Below, piece by piece: positions 1 through 8,510 of a DNA stretch of 64,000 nucleotides. The notes under the pieces were generated by a model. It searched no databases, had not been told where the DNA came from, and worked only from the letters and a program-made list of their open reading frames with translations. How positions within the stretch are numbered: position 1 is the stretch's first letter; the number at the start of each line of letters is the position of its first letter. The translations under genes and the position numbers were made by a program. This DNA is from JAOUGY01 sp963825585 (lineage in GTDB: Bacteria; Actinomycetota; Acidimicrobiia; Spongiisociales; ZC4RG35): NCBI GenBank assembly GCA_963825585.1, contig CAWGTX010000002.1:124001-188000 (forward strand), written 5' to 3'.

Positions 1-261
1 ACGCTCGCCCGAGAGGACGGCTACGAGGATGCAGACCTCGATCGGCGTCTTCTCGAAGCCGCCACGCTCGGCGGTGCCAGGGCGATGGGTCTCGAGCACC
101 TGCTGGGATCCCTGGATGTCGGCAAGCGCGCCGATCTGGCGGTCTTCGCCGGGGAGACGGCGACGGCCGATGCCGAGCGGAGCCTGGTCCAGTCGGGTGG
201 TACGCGCTGCCTGGCGACCCTCACCGCCGGGCAGCTGAGGTGGGAGCGAAGAGCGCGATAA
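1..261 (+). CDS. Amidohydrolase family protein, C-terminal end only
   Basis: The window opens inside a gene; 86 codons remain before TAA at 259-261. The visible part has the usual tail of ATZ/TRZ-type and imidazolonepropionase-like metal-dependent amidohydrolases: an ATLGGARAMGLE helix, then GSLDVGKRADLAVFAG, the strand-turn that closes the small beta-sandwich domain. The metal-binding histidines of the barrel lie upstream, outside the window, so neither substrate nor completeness can be judged. Family placement rests on this C-terminal signature alone. A small membrane protein follows seven bases downstream on the same strand and may be co-transcribed. Confidence 0.7.
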   Translation, partial: TLAREDGYEDADLDRRLLEAATLGGARAMGLEHLLGSLDVGKRADLAVFAGETATADAERSLVQSGGTRCLATLTAGQLRWERRAR

Positions 262-267
262 TCCGGT

Positions 268-678
268 GTGCCGGTCGCCGTCTGTTTACTTCAGCGATCC
301 CGGGGTAGTGCCGACTTGATTGTCATGCTCGTGTTGGTGCTCATCGCTCTCGCAACCTACGCAGTCTTCTCGTTCCGACGGGCCATCACCCCGGTCGATG
401 ACTCTCCCGCAGGGCGCGCCCTGGCCGATGCCGAACGCATCGTCGGCACCCGCAGCGCGTCCTCCCGCTGGATCCGCCCGGCGCTGGCGACCGTGATCGC
501 CTGGGCCGGGATCATGGCCACGCTCACCCCGATCGATCCCACCATGGCCGTGTGGATCGGTGGTGGAATCATCGCTGTGGGCACGTGGGCCGTGATCGCC
601 AGCATCCCCAACCCCACCAAGATCGACGACGCCGAGTTCGACCGCGAACTCCGCAATCTGCTCGACCAGTACTCCTGA
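268..678 (+). CDS. Small membrane protein of unknown function
   Basis: A 136-residue frame begins at GTG 268. TTG 316 or ATG 325 are equally possible, because no clear ribosome-binding site marks any of them and the first membrane segment begins only at about residue 17. Three hydrophobic segments are visible: residues ~17-36, ~70-90 and ~93-112. The chain ends in a charged cytoplasmic-type tail (KIDDAEFDRELRNLLDQYS). No known domain is recognised. It follows the amidohydrolase by seven bases, and the convergent thioesterase gene ends 20 bases downstream. Confidence 0.55.
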   Translation: MPVAVCLLQRSRGSADLIVMLVLVLIALATYAVFSFRRAITPVDDSPAGRALADAERIVGTRSASSRWIRPALATVIAWAGIMATLTPIDPTMAVWIGGGIIAVGTWAVIASIPNPTKIDDAEFDRELRNLLDQYS

Positions 679-697
679 CGCGCACGGCGGCCCGCTG

Positions 698-1093
698 TCA
701 TGAGAAGCGGTGCGCAGCCTCCGCAAACCCCTCCGGCGCTCTGATCGGGCGCCCATTCCGGTCGGTGAACGCCGCCTTGACGGCCAGCGACGCCACCACG
801 GTGTCACCCTTGTTGGCGTACTGCTTCCAATGGGTGGTCGAGCGCTTCAGCTCCCCCACCGTGGTGGTGATGACCAGTCGGTCGTGCAGGGTGGCGGGAC
901 TGTGGAACCCGGCGGTCAACTCCACCAGCACGATCTGGAAGCCATCCCGTTTCATCACGTCCATCCCGAAGCCCATCTCGTCGAGCATCTCGATGCGGGC
1001 CGACTCGAAGTAGGTGAGGTACCGGGCGTGGTTGACGTGGTCGTACGGATCCAGATCGGCGAAGCGAACCATGATCGTGGTGATGTGAGACAT
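698..1093 (-). CDS. Acyl-CoA thioesterase, 4-hydroxybenzoyl-CoA thioesterase (hot-dog) family
   Basis: This 131-residue single-domain protein has the hot-dog signature RFADLDPYDHVNHARYLTYF near the N-terminus. The aspartate and the HVNH turn correspond to the active-site region of YbgC/4-HBT-like thioesterases, which hydrolyse acyl-CoA thioesters in the cytoplasm. The length is normal for the family. The start is ATG 1091-1093. The frame stays open far upstream only because it runs through the intergenic repeat block at 1122-1559, which should not be counted as coding. The substrate cannot be inferred from the sequence or its neighbours. Confidence 0.8.
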   Translation of the reverse strand: MSHITTIMVRFADLDPYDHVNHARYLTYFESARIEMLDEMGFGMDVMKRDGFQIVLVELTAGFHSPATLHDRLVITTTVGELKRSTTHWKQYANKGDTVVASLAVKAAFTDRNGRPIRAPEGFAEAAHRFS

Positions 1094-1121
1094 CAAAGCC
1101 GAGGCTAGCTGGCGAGACTGT

Positions 1122-1559
1122 GACATCCAGGGGGGACGACCCCCCTGAAACCCCCCGCCGGTACTCGACTGACGCTGCACGCATGACCGGCCGAGGATGC
1201 CGCAACTTCCACAGCTCGAGGCTCCCACCTTCCGAGCGTTCTGCGTTCTGCCCAGCGACATCCAGGGGGGACGACCCCCCTGAAACCCCCCGCCGGTACT
1301 CGACTGACGCTGCACGCATGGCCGGCCGAGGATGCCGCAACTTCCACAGCCCAAGGCTCTGCCCAACGACATCCAGGGGGGACGACCCCCCTGAAACCCC
1401 CCGCCGGCACTCGACTGACGCTGCACGCATGGCCGGCCGAGGATGCCGCAACTTCCACAGCCCAAGGCTCTGCCCAACGACATCCAGGGGGGACGACCCC
1501 CCTGAAACCCCCCGCCGGTACTCGACTGACGCTGCACGCATGGCCGACCGAGGATGCCG
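1122..1559. repeat. Tandem intergenic repeat, four units, GC-hairpin core
   Basis: Four direct copies begin at 1122, 1257, 1368 and 1479. The last two periods are 111 bases. The first unit is 135 bases because it carries an insertion containing GCGTTCTGCGTTCTGCCC. Each unit begins GACATCCAG, then a perfect stem CAGGGGGG/CCCCCCTG around the loop ACGA, then AAACCCCCCGCCGG and about 70 further conserved bases. Copies are nearly identical, with differences such as GACCGG/GGCCGG. All six frames stay open through much of the block, but nothing suggests translation. The inverted relative of the core recurs at 25241-25463. It fills the gap between the thioesterase and the cupredoxin gene. Confidence 0.85.
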
Positions 1560-1656
1560 TGGCGCCGACCTCGATGGCCGCGGTCCGGAGCTGAACGCTC
1601 CCGAACGAGCAGTGGGGCCCCGCATGCAGGGCCCCACTTCACCGGATCGGATCCAC

Positions 1657-2631
1657 TCAATCAGAGACGGTGACGACTCCCGCCATCCCTTCGAGGCCGG
1701 CGAGGCCGTGAACGGAGCAGAAGAAGTAGTACTCGCCGGGCGAGTTGAAGGTGCGGCTCCGCGTCCACAGTGCGGTGCTGACGGGGGCCCCCGGGGTGCC
1801 GTCCTCCCACACGAGATCGTGCAGGCCACCTTCGTTCGTGAAGCGCACCGTGTCACCCACATCGACGCTGGGCCTGCCGGGCGAGAACACGTTGACGGTG
1901 GTTCCCAGCCCGACCCGCACTGCGATCGTGTCCCCGGCCCTGGTCGTGGTGGTGGTGGTCGCGATCGTGGTGGTGGTGGTGGTCGGACGCGGCGGTGGCA
2001 CGTCGGGGGTGAGTCCGAGTGCTCGGCCGAGGAATGTCGCCATCTGGGCCCTGGTCACGTTCTCGTCCGGACAGAACAGCGTGTTGTCGGGAGGGTTACA
2101 CCCCAACGTCACCCCAGCCGTGGCCAGCTTGTCGATATCGCTTGCGAACACCGATGCGTCGTCATCGGTGAACTTGTCCCCACCACCATCGTCGATGTAG
2201 CCGAAGGCCCGGACCAGGAACGCCGCCATCTGACCACGCGTCACCGACTCGTCGGGGCAGAACAGCGTGTTGTCGGGAGGGTTGCACCCACGGGTCACAC
2301 CCGACGCCGCCAACCGCTTGATGTCGCCCTCGAAGATCGAGTCGTCATCATCGGTGAACGGATCACCCGCCCCGGCGGGAAGTGGCAGTGCCCGATTCAG
2401 GAACGCCGCCATCTGACCACGGGTCACCGACTCGTCCGGACAGAACAGACCTTCGCCGCAACCACTCGTGATCCCCTCCGCCACCAGGGCCTCGATGTAG
2501 CCCTCGTGCACCGACCCGTCGTCATCGGTGAACGTGCCGCCCGCAGGCAGATGCGAATCCGCAAACACCGGCAAGGCCATAGCTGCGATCAACCCCAACA
2601 CCACCGGAACCGCCATCAACCGACGCTTCAT
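1657..2631 (-). CDS. Secreted SLH-like repeat protein with C-terminal cupredoxin domain (copy A)
   Basis: A 324-residue protein with a signal peptide (MKRRLMAVPVVLGLIAAMA, cleavage near FADS). Three S-layer-homology-like repeats (~33-190) each have the form FTDDD...GIT.GC...FCPDESVTRGQMAAFL. The paired cysteines probably form a disulfide. A Thr-rich linker (~215-230) leads to a blue-copper fold at ~232-324. Candidate copper ligands are His in GGLHDLVW and Cys/His in CSVHG. The methionine lies eight residues after the second histidine (HGLAGLEGM), three more than in copy B, so copper binding is less certain. ATG 2629-2631 overlaps the TGA of copy B (ATGA), indicating one operon with translational coupling. 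Likely role: cell-wall-anchored electron carrier. Confidence 0.8.
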   Translation of the reverse strand: MKRRLMAVPVVLGLIAAMALPVFADSHLPAGGTFTDDDGSVHEGYIEALVAEGITSGCGEGLFCPDESVTRGQMAAFLNRALPLPAGAGDPFTDDDDSIFEGDIKRLAASGVTRGCNPPDNTLFCPDESVTRGQMAAFLVRAFGYIDDGGGDKFTDDDASVFASDIDKLATAGVTLGCNPPDNTLFCPDENVTRAQMATFLGRALGLTPDVPPPRPTTTTTTIATTTTTTRAGDTIAVRVGLGTTVNVFSPGRPSVDVGDTVRFTNEGGLHDLVWEDGTPGAPVSTALWTRSRTFNSPGEYYFFCSVHGLAGLEGMAGVVTVSD

Positions 2632-3654
2632 GGGTTCACCGTCACTGTCCCGTCCATGCCACCAATCGCGTGGATGTCACACACATAGGTGAAGGTGCCG
2701 GCAGATGTGAACGTGACGTCGTGGGTGAAGAAGGCCGTCGTGGGCCCCACGGAGTCGGCGATCGCTCCGTTCGCGAAGTTGACGTTGTGGTTGCCGGAAG
2801 TCATCTTGCTGAAGGACACGGTGTCACCCACCGAGATGGTGATGCTGTCGTCATCGAAACGGTTGTTCAGAACATCGACGACCGTGGTCTGGGGCCCGCC
2901 ACTGGTCGTCGACGTGGTGGATGACCCGGAGGTCGTCGATGTCGTCGAGCCAGCGTCGTCGGTGGTGCTCGTCGAGTCGCCCATGCTGGTCGACGAGGTC
3001 GATGAGGTCGCCGGCGGTGGCACGTCGGGGGTGAGGTTGAGGGCTCGGCCGAGGAATGTCGCCATCTGGGCCCTGGTCACGTTCTCGTCCGGGCAGAACA
3101 GCGTGTTGTCGGGAGGGTTGCAGCCCAACGTCACTCCGGCGGTCGCCAGCTTGTCGATGTCGGCCTGCGAACACCGATGAATCATCATCGGTGAACTTGT
3201 CGCCACCGCCGTCGTCGGTGTAGCCGAAGGCCCGGACCAGGAACGCCGCCATCTGACCACGCGTCACCGACTCGTCGGGGCAGAACAGCGTGTTGTCGGG
3301 AGGGTTGCACCCACGGGTCACACCCGACGCCGCCAACCGCTCGATGTCACCCTCGAAGATCGAGTCGTCATCATCGGTGAACGAATCACCCGCCCCGGCG
3401 GGAAGCGGCAGTGCCCGATTCAGGAACGCCGCCATCTGACCACGGGTCACCGACTCGTCCGGACAGAACAGACCTTCGCCGCAACCACTCGTGATCCCCT
3501 CCGCCACCAGGGCCTCGATGTAGCCCTCGTGCACCGACCCGTCGTCATCGGTGAACGTGCCGCCCGCAGGCAGATGCGAATCCGCAAACACCGGCAAGGC
3601 CATAGCTGCGATCAACCCCAACACCACCGGAACCGCCATCAACCGACGCTTCAT
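2628..3654 (-). CDS. Secreted SLH-like repeat protein with cupredoxin domain (copy B, one-base frameshift)
   Basis: Upstream paralogue of copy A. The signal peptide and first SLH-like repeat are identical to copy A, and the second repeat is nearly so. In the third repeat an extra base in GGCC at 3162-3165 shifts the frame. Copy A reads TTC GCA AGC GAT where this copy reads TTC GCA GGC CGA. After the shift the third repeat, a Ser/Thr-rich linker and a complete cupredoxin domain follow. Its ligands look canonical: His in SGNHNVNF, Cys, His and Met in CDIHAIGGM. The start is ATG 3652-3654 with GGGAG upstream. An assembly indel is at least as likely as true inactivation. Confidence 0.7.
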
Positions 3655-3759
3655 GTCTCTCCCTCTCGAAGGTTACCGGTAATACGTTCGATCCGGCTTT
3701 TCGGTTCTCGGCTCCCTCGAAATACCGGTGGGCGGATCTGCGCTCGGCAGATCGGATGA

Positions 3760-3780
3760 TCTGAGTCTTGACATATCAAG
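3760..3780 (+). promoter_or_regulatory. Candidate HspR site (HAIR) over the hsp20 promoter
   Basis: TCTGAGT, seven bases, TATCAAG matches the HspR-associated inverted repeat CTTGAGT-N7-ACTCAAG at 10 of 14 arm positions with the correct spacing. The spacer CTTGACA contains the -35 hexamer, so bound repressor would block the promoter. The hspR gene itself is at 43603-43998. Confidence 0.55.
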
Positions 3781-3796
3781 TTTTCTGACGCATACT
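3768..3796 (+). promoter_or_regulatory. Sigma-70-type promoter of the small heat-shock gene
   Basis: TTGACA (3768-3773), a 17-base spacer and CATACT (3791-3796) form a near-consensus promoter about 50 bases before the start codon. It overlaps the HAIR-like repeat at 3760-3780. Confidence 0.6.
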
Positions 3797-3843
3797 TGGC
3801 GCAGACAGATTGCACGGAGCTCGTTCGAAAAGGAGGACCAACC

Positions 3844-4257
3844 ATGCTCCTGCGTTTCGATCCATTCGGCGAGTTGGACCGCATGACCCGCGAAGCGCTC
3901 CCGAGCGCCCGCCGCAGCGTCATGCCGGTTGACGCCTACCGAATCGGTGACCGGTTCTATCTCCACTTCGACCTGCCTGGCGTCGATCCCGAATCGGTCG
4001 ACCTCACGGTCGAGAAGAACACGCTGACCGTCCGAGCCGAACGCTCATGGCAGCCTGCCGAGGACGCCACCATCGTGATGAGCGAACGACCGCAAGGCAC
4101 GTTCAGCCGCCAGTTCTTCCTGGGTGAGGGACTCGACACCGAGCGCATCGAGGCCGGATATGACCACGGCGTGCTCACGGTGACGGTCCCGGTGGCCGAA
4201 CAGGCGAAGCCACGCAAGATCTCGGTGGGTGCCGCCGACAAGGCCCTCGCCGGCTGA
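3844..4257 (+). CDS. Small heat-shock protein, Hsp20/alpha-crystallin family
   Basis: An ATP-independent holdase chaperone of 137 residues. Residues ~35-125 form an alpha-crystallin domain: YLHFDLPGVDPESVDLTVEK, then the typical NTLTVRAER strand, GTFSRQFFLGEGLD, and the closing A/G-x-L motif in AGYDHGVLTVTVPV. ATG 3844 is chosen because AGGAGG sits at 3831-3836; an earlier in-frame ATG at 3796 overlaps the -10 box and has no such site. The gene stands alone between its own promoter and a strong hairpin at 4320. It is probably repressed by HspR and expressed on heat or protein-folding stress. Confidence 0.93.
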   Translation: MLLRFDPFGELDRMTREALPSARRSVMPVDAYRIGDRFYLHFDLPGVDPESVDLTVEKNTLTVRAERSWQPAEDATIVMSERPQGTFSRQFFLGEGLDTERIEAGYDHGVLTVTVPVAEQAKPRKISVGAADKALAG

Positions 4258-4319
4258 GTCGCCACACCCACCGACCCAGAGTCTTCGGTTCCCTCCCTCT
4301 CCCACTCCCGAAGACTCCC

Positions 4320-4349
4320 AGGGCCCCCGATCGCACGATCGGGGGCCCT
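4320..4349 (+). terminator. Hairpin terminator after hsp20
   Basis: AGGGCCCCCGATCG and CGATCGGGGGCCCT form a perfect stem around two or more loop bases, 60 bases after the hsp20 stop. No long T-run follows (GTCTCGTCC). Confidence 0.7.
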
Positions 4350-4514
4350 GTCTCGTCCGACATCGGCCATCCGCGTGCCGCTCGGCCCTATCCCGACGAT
4401 CACACGGGCGCGACACTGGACGGGTACATCCAATCGCCGGGCGCAGCCAGGGCATGTGCGGTGTCGGGACGGTCTGGTTCGGGAACGGCTCCGGCCAACG
4501 ACAGGGAGGACCCG

Positions 4515-7500
4515 ATGCCGCATCGCAGCCGATCGTTTGCCGTACTTCTCTGTTTCGCTCTGTTCTCCCTGGCGCCCGCCACCACGCTGGCGTCGACACG
4601 GGCGACGACAACGGCACGCATGCCTACAGCAACGACCGCCGAGACGCCGCCGCTGATGCAACCGCTGGGCCAGTTCGTCGACGACGATGACAGCGTCCAC
4701 CAGTCCGACATCGAGAGCCTGTTCGCCGCCGACATCACCAAGGGCTGCAACCCGCCGTTCAACGACGAGTTCTGCCCCGAGGACCCGGTCAGCCGGGGTC
4801 AGATGGCGGCGTTCATCCGCCGAGCCATCGAACTGCCGACCACCGGAACCGACTTCTTCTCCGATGACGGCGACTCGGTCTTCGAAGACGACATCAACGC
4901 GCTGGCCGCCGCCGGCATCTCGAAGGGCTGCAACCCTCCCGCCAACGACCGGTACTGCCCCGATGACCCGGTGACCCGCGGTCAGATGGCTGCCTTCCTG
5001 GTCAGGGCGTTCGAATACACCGACGACGGCGGCAACCTGTTCGTCGACGACGACGACTCGGTGTTCGAAGACGATATCGATCGGCTCGGCGCTTCCGGCG
5101 TGACACGCGGCTGCAACCCACCGACCAACGACCGCTACTGCCCCGAGGCACCGGTCACCCGCGGGCAGATGGCGTCGTTCCTCGTTCGGGCGCTGGGTCT
5201 CGACCCGGTCGCCTCGTTCGAGGTCGACAAGGAGATCACCGGTTGGGGATCGTGGGACGACTATGCAGAGCCGAGCGAGCCGGTGGAGCCGGCGCCCGTC
5301 CCGGGCAAGGCCGGCACCGAGTTCACCGAGATGCTGGAGGGAGTGACCTATGACTGTGAGACCACGCCCTACAGCATGACCGACACGCCCAGGGAGCTGG
5401 TGGTGTTCGAGCCGGATGTGAACATCCTGTGGCCCGGCGCCCTCATCCAGGGCTCTTCTCACAAGGCGGCGCGCGGCTCGCTGATGGAGCTCCCCATCCG
5501 TCAGCGCGATCCGGTGGCGTTGAGCATCAACCTGCTCACCGACGACACCACCCGCACCGTGCAGAACCCAACGGTAGCCACCATCCAGCAGGCGATCGGG
5601 GAACTGATCGCCGCCGCCGAGAATCGGGGGCTGGACCCCAGTGGCAGCGTCTTCTTCGAACAGGAACGGTCCCACTCCGCCACCCAGGCGGCGCTGCGGA
5701 TGGGGTTGTCCGCCAAGTACATGTCGGCGCGGGTGAAGGCTTCGCTCGATATGTCCCGATCGGCCAACGAGACCACCGTCACCGCCTACTTCCTGGAGAA
5801 GGCGTTCACCGTTTCGATGGTGATGCCGGAGTCGCCATCGGCGGTGTTCAGCGACGCCTTCACGCCCGAGAAACTGGCGGAGCAGATGGAGCTGGGCAGG
5901 CTGGGACCCCAGAACCTGCCGGTGTACGTCGCCGACGTCACCTACGGCCGCATCCTCATGGTGTCGATGACCTCGACCGCATCCGCCGAGCGGATCATGG
6001 GCGCCCTGTCGGCCGCCTACAACGGAGGCTTCTTCTCGGTGAGCGGCTCGATCGCAGCTGGATACCAGGAGATCCTCGCCAACTCGCAGATGCAGGTCGT
6101 CACCATCGGTGGCAGCTCCGAGAACGCTCGTGATCTGATTCGTCAGGGTGACATCGGAGCGTATTTCGACCACTCCGCCGACCTCTCCGACTACCGGCCT
6201 CTCAGCTACACCCTCCGCAACCTCGGCGACAACAGCATCGCCAAGATGTCCGAGACCACCGAGTACGACGTCACCGAGTGCACGGCCGTGCCGGCACCCG
6301 CAGCCGACAAGATCGGTGAACGGGTGGTGGTGCTGGTGGATTCGCTCGAGATCCAGTCGGACTGCAACGACCAGGGGAATGGCACCTACGACGTGGACAT
6401 CAGCCTCGACGACACGCCGGTGATCGATATCAACGGCGAGTCCTACGGCTCGGGGACCCGGGTGGAGATGGCGGTGTCGAGGACCGTCGATCTGATCGGC
6501 TCCGACACCAGCAGGCTGGCCGCCTACGTCACCCACGTCTACAAGGGCAGATACGACACGGCCCTGTTCACGGTCGACATCGGCACCGGCCAACTCCGTG
6601 AGACCATCACCCTCGCCAAGTGGGAAGGTGGCGACCACAGCGACCTACGGATGCCGGTCGACAGGACCCTGCCCGGGTACCAGGCGGACCAGATGAGGAC
6701 GCTCGACACCGGGCCGTTCCGCTTCGTCGAGGAGAGCTGTCGCTGGGTGCTGCGTTACCAGGTGTCGAAGGTGGGCGACCTCACCGGTGACGGCACCGAG
6801 AACATCCGCCCCATCGTCGGAGTCACCTCCGACCACGACACCATCGCCATGGGCGACACCGTCTCGCTGACCGGGAACGTCGTCGATGACGGCATCCCCG
6901 ACGGTTCACTCACGTACCTGTGGAGCGTTGTCGGAGCACCCGACGGCGGCACCGTGGGCTTCGGCGCCCCCGACGTCCAGTCGACCACCGCCTCGGGCTT
7001 CGGCGTGACGGGCGAGTACACCCTGAGACTCACCGCCACCGACGCCGGCGGCCTGAGCGGACACGACGACATCGTCATCTCCGTGGTCGCCAACGCCGCT
7101 CCCACGGTGGAGGCCGGTGACGACAGCACCGTCGCCTTCGGCGATGTCATCGCACTGACGGGGACGATCGGAGATGACGGGCTCCCACGGAGGTTGACTG
7201 CTCGCCAGCACCTGGAGTGCGGTTACAGCGCCCCCTCGGTGCAACCGTCGACATCGACGAACCGATGTCGGCGACCACAACGGTCGCCGTTGACCTGCCG
7301 GGGATCTACGTGTTCAAACTGACCGCAGACGACGGCGACGCCACCAGCACCGACCTGGTGGCAATCACCGTCGGCGAGAGCGCCCCTACGGTGACGGTCA
7401 CGATCACACCGCCGGTGGAGGTCGGCTCCGCAGCCGGCCTCCGGGCCGACGTCTCGACCGATGGGACACCGTGGGCGACCACGGTGACCTGGTCGAAGGT

Positions 7501-7655
7501 GTCGGGCCCCGGCGACGTCACATTCGGGCCTGCAACGCAGGACACCACGCGCCACGTTCACCGAACCCGGTGAATACACGATCCGCGCCACCGTGACCGA
7601 CGGCGCACGGACGGGGTTCGGCGATCTGGTGGTCGACGTAGACCCCGCCCCGTGA
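4515..7655 (+). CDS. Secreted cholesterol-dependent-cytolysin-like protein with SLH-like repeats and PKD-like domains (frameshifted 3' end)
   Basis: ATG 4515 follows GGGAGGA; a signal peptide (residues 1-26) precedes three cysteine-containing SLH-like repeats (~54-235). Residues ~296-592 resemble the pore-forming core of thiol-activated cytolysins: WPGALIQG (compare YPGAI), NPTVATIQQAIGELIA, LPVYVADVTYGRILM (compare LVYISSVAYGR), ILANSQMQVVTIGG (compare the ILDNTEVKAVILGG stretch) and PLSYTLRNLGDNSIAKM. The tryptophan-rich undecapeptide of domain 4 is absent; a different beta-rich region (~593-760) follows. PKD-like repeats come next. The frame shifts at ~7203-7206, in CCCCC at 7231-7235 and at ~7546-7551, each by one extra base. 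Correcting them extends PKD homology to TGA 7653. Role inferred: surface-anchored pore former of the CDC-like kind; activity unknown. Confidence 0.75.
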
Positions 7656-7662
7656 TGGGGAG

Positions 7663-7697
7663 ATCGGAACCCGGGCGACGACCGCCCGGGTTCCGAT
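7663..7697. terminator. Bidirectional hairpin terminator
   Basis: ATCGGAACCCGGGCG and CGCCCGGGTTCCGAT form a 15-bp perfect stem with loop ACGAC. It lies between the convergent stops of the cytolysin-like gene (7655) and the ABC permease (7698). Confidence 0.8.
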
Positions 7698-8510
7698 TCA
7701 CACCAACAGGGCGCCGATCACGAACGGAATCATCACCGCCGCCGCCCAGGCGGCGTTGTGGCGTCTGGTCTGGTTCTGACGATCCCAACTGAACAGCCAC
7801 AACGACAGGACCATGGCCAACGCGCCACCGGCCAGCAGCACGACGAGGGAGACCATCGGATCGAACGACGCCGCCTCACCCGGGTAGGCCAAACCGAGAA
7901 ACGCCTGCATGGCGTGGGTGGAGGGAAGAAGCGCCGACACCGGCCGCATGGTCACGGGCAGCAACGACAGGTCCACCATCAACCCTCCGATCAGCATCGA
8001 TGGCAGAAACAACAGTTGGGACCACAGCACGGTGGCCCGCGAGCCCGCCGACACGACGCCGATCAACACCGCAATCGCCCCGAACGACAACGCCGACACC
8101 ACCGAGACCGCCACCAACCACGGCCACGAATCGGGGGTGGCGACACCGAAGATCGGACCTGCGGTGATGGCCACGATCATCGACGCTGCCAGCGAATGGA
8201 GGACCGCACCGAGGAGAGGGCCTGCGGCGATGGAGAGAGCCGGCACCCCGTTCACGAAGAAGCTGCGGTACACCCCCGCCTCCCGTGCTTCCACCAGCTG
8301 ACCGGGCAGGCCGAGCACGGTTCCGGAGAGCAGCGTCACCACCACCAGGGCCGGCAGCATGGTGTCGGCGAACAGCGGGTTGATCTCGAGCATGATCAAT
8401 CCCATCATGGCGTAGAAGCCGAGCGGGAACAGATAGTGCAGCAGCATCGCCGTCGGGTTGCGGACACCCGTCTTCAACTCGAAGGCGAGATGGGTCACGA
8501 AGGCGCTCAT
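7698..8510 (-). CDS. ABC-2 type transporter permease
   Basis: A 270-residue integral membrane protein with about six hydrophobic segments: ~23-41, ~50-70, ~90-118, ~127-150, ~160-180 and ~215-235. The layout follows the ABC-2 family, with a short amphipathic N-terminus and the re-entrant PSTHAMQAFLGLAYP region before the last helices. It partners the ATPase encoded just upstream: its ATG (8508-8510) overlaps the ATPase stop as ATGA, so the two are translationally coupled. The exported substrate is unknown; drugs, lipids and polysaccharide precursors are all carried by relatives. Confidence 0.85.
   Translation of the reverse strand: MSAFVTHLAFELKTGVRNPTAMLLHYLFPLGFYAMMGLIMLEINPLFADTMLPALVVVTLLSGTVLGLPGQLVEAREAGVYRSFFVNGVPALSIAAGPLLGAVLHSLAASMIVAITAGPIFGVATPDSWPWLVAVSVVSALSFGAIAVLIGVVSAGSRATVLWSQLLFLPSMLIGGLMVDLSLLPVTMRPVSALLPSTHAMQAFLGLAYPGEAASFDPMVSLVVLLAGGALAMVLSLWLFSWDRQNQTRRHNAAWAAAVMIPFVIGALLV

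Noticed and set aside
1122..1559. CRISPR array
   Set aside because: Units are contiguous 111-135-base copies without unique spacers, and no cas genes are present.
1105..1660. Open frames running through the tandem repeat, including an N-terminal extension of the thioesterase
   Set aside because: Frames stay open only because the repeat period is a multiple of three and stop-poor. Codon pattern and homology begin at 1093 on the minus strand.
3768..3780. CTTGA-CATA-TCAAG read as a separate short palindrome operator
   Set aside because: It is contained in the better-scoring N7-spaced HAIR at 3760-3780, so a second independent site is not claimed.
3741..3843. CIRCE operator for HrcA before hsp20
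   Set aside because: No TTAGCACTC-N9-GAGTGCTAA pattern is present; the HAIR-like repeat fits better.
3957..6638. 893-codon open frame on the minus strand
   Set aside because: It lies antisense to hsp20 and the cytolysin-like gene, both of which have signal, domain and ribosome-binding evidence. Its translation is low-complexity His/Gly/Arg-rich, as expected for the reverse of GC-rich coding DNA.
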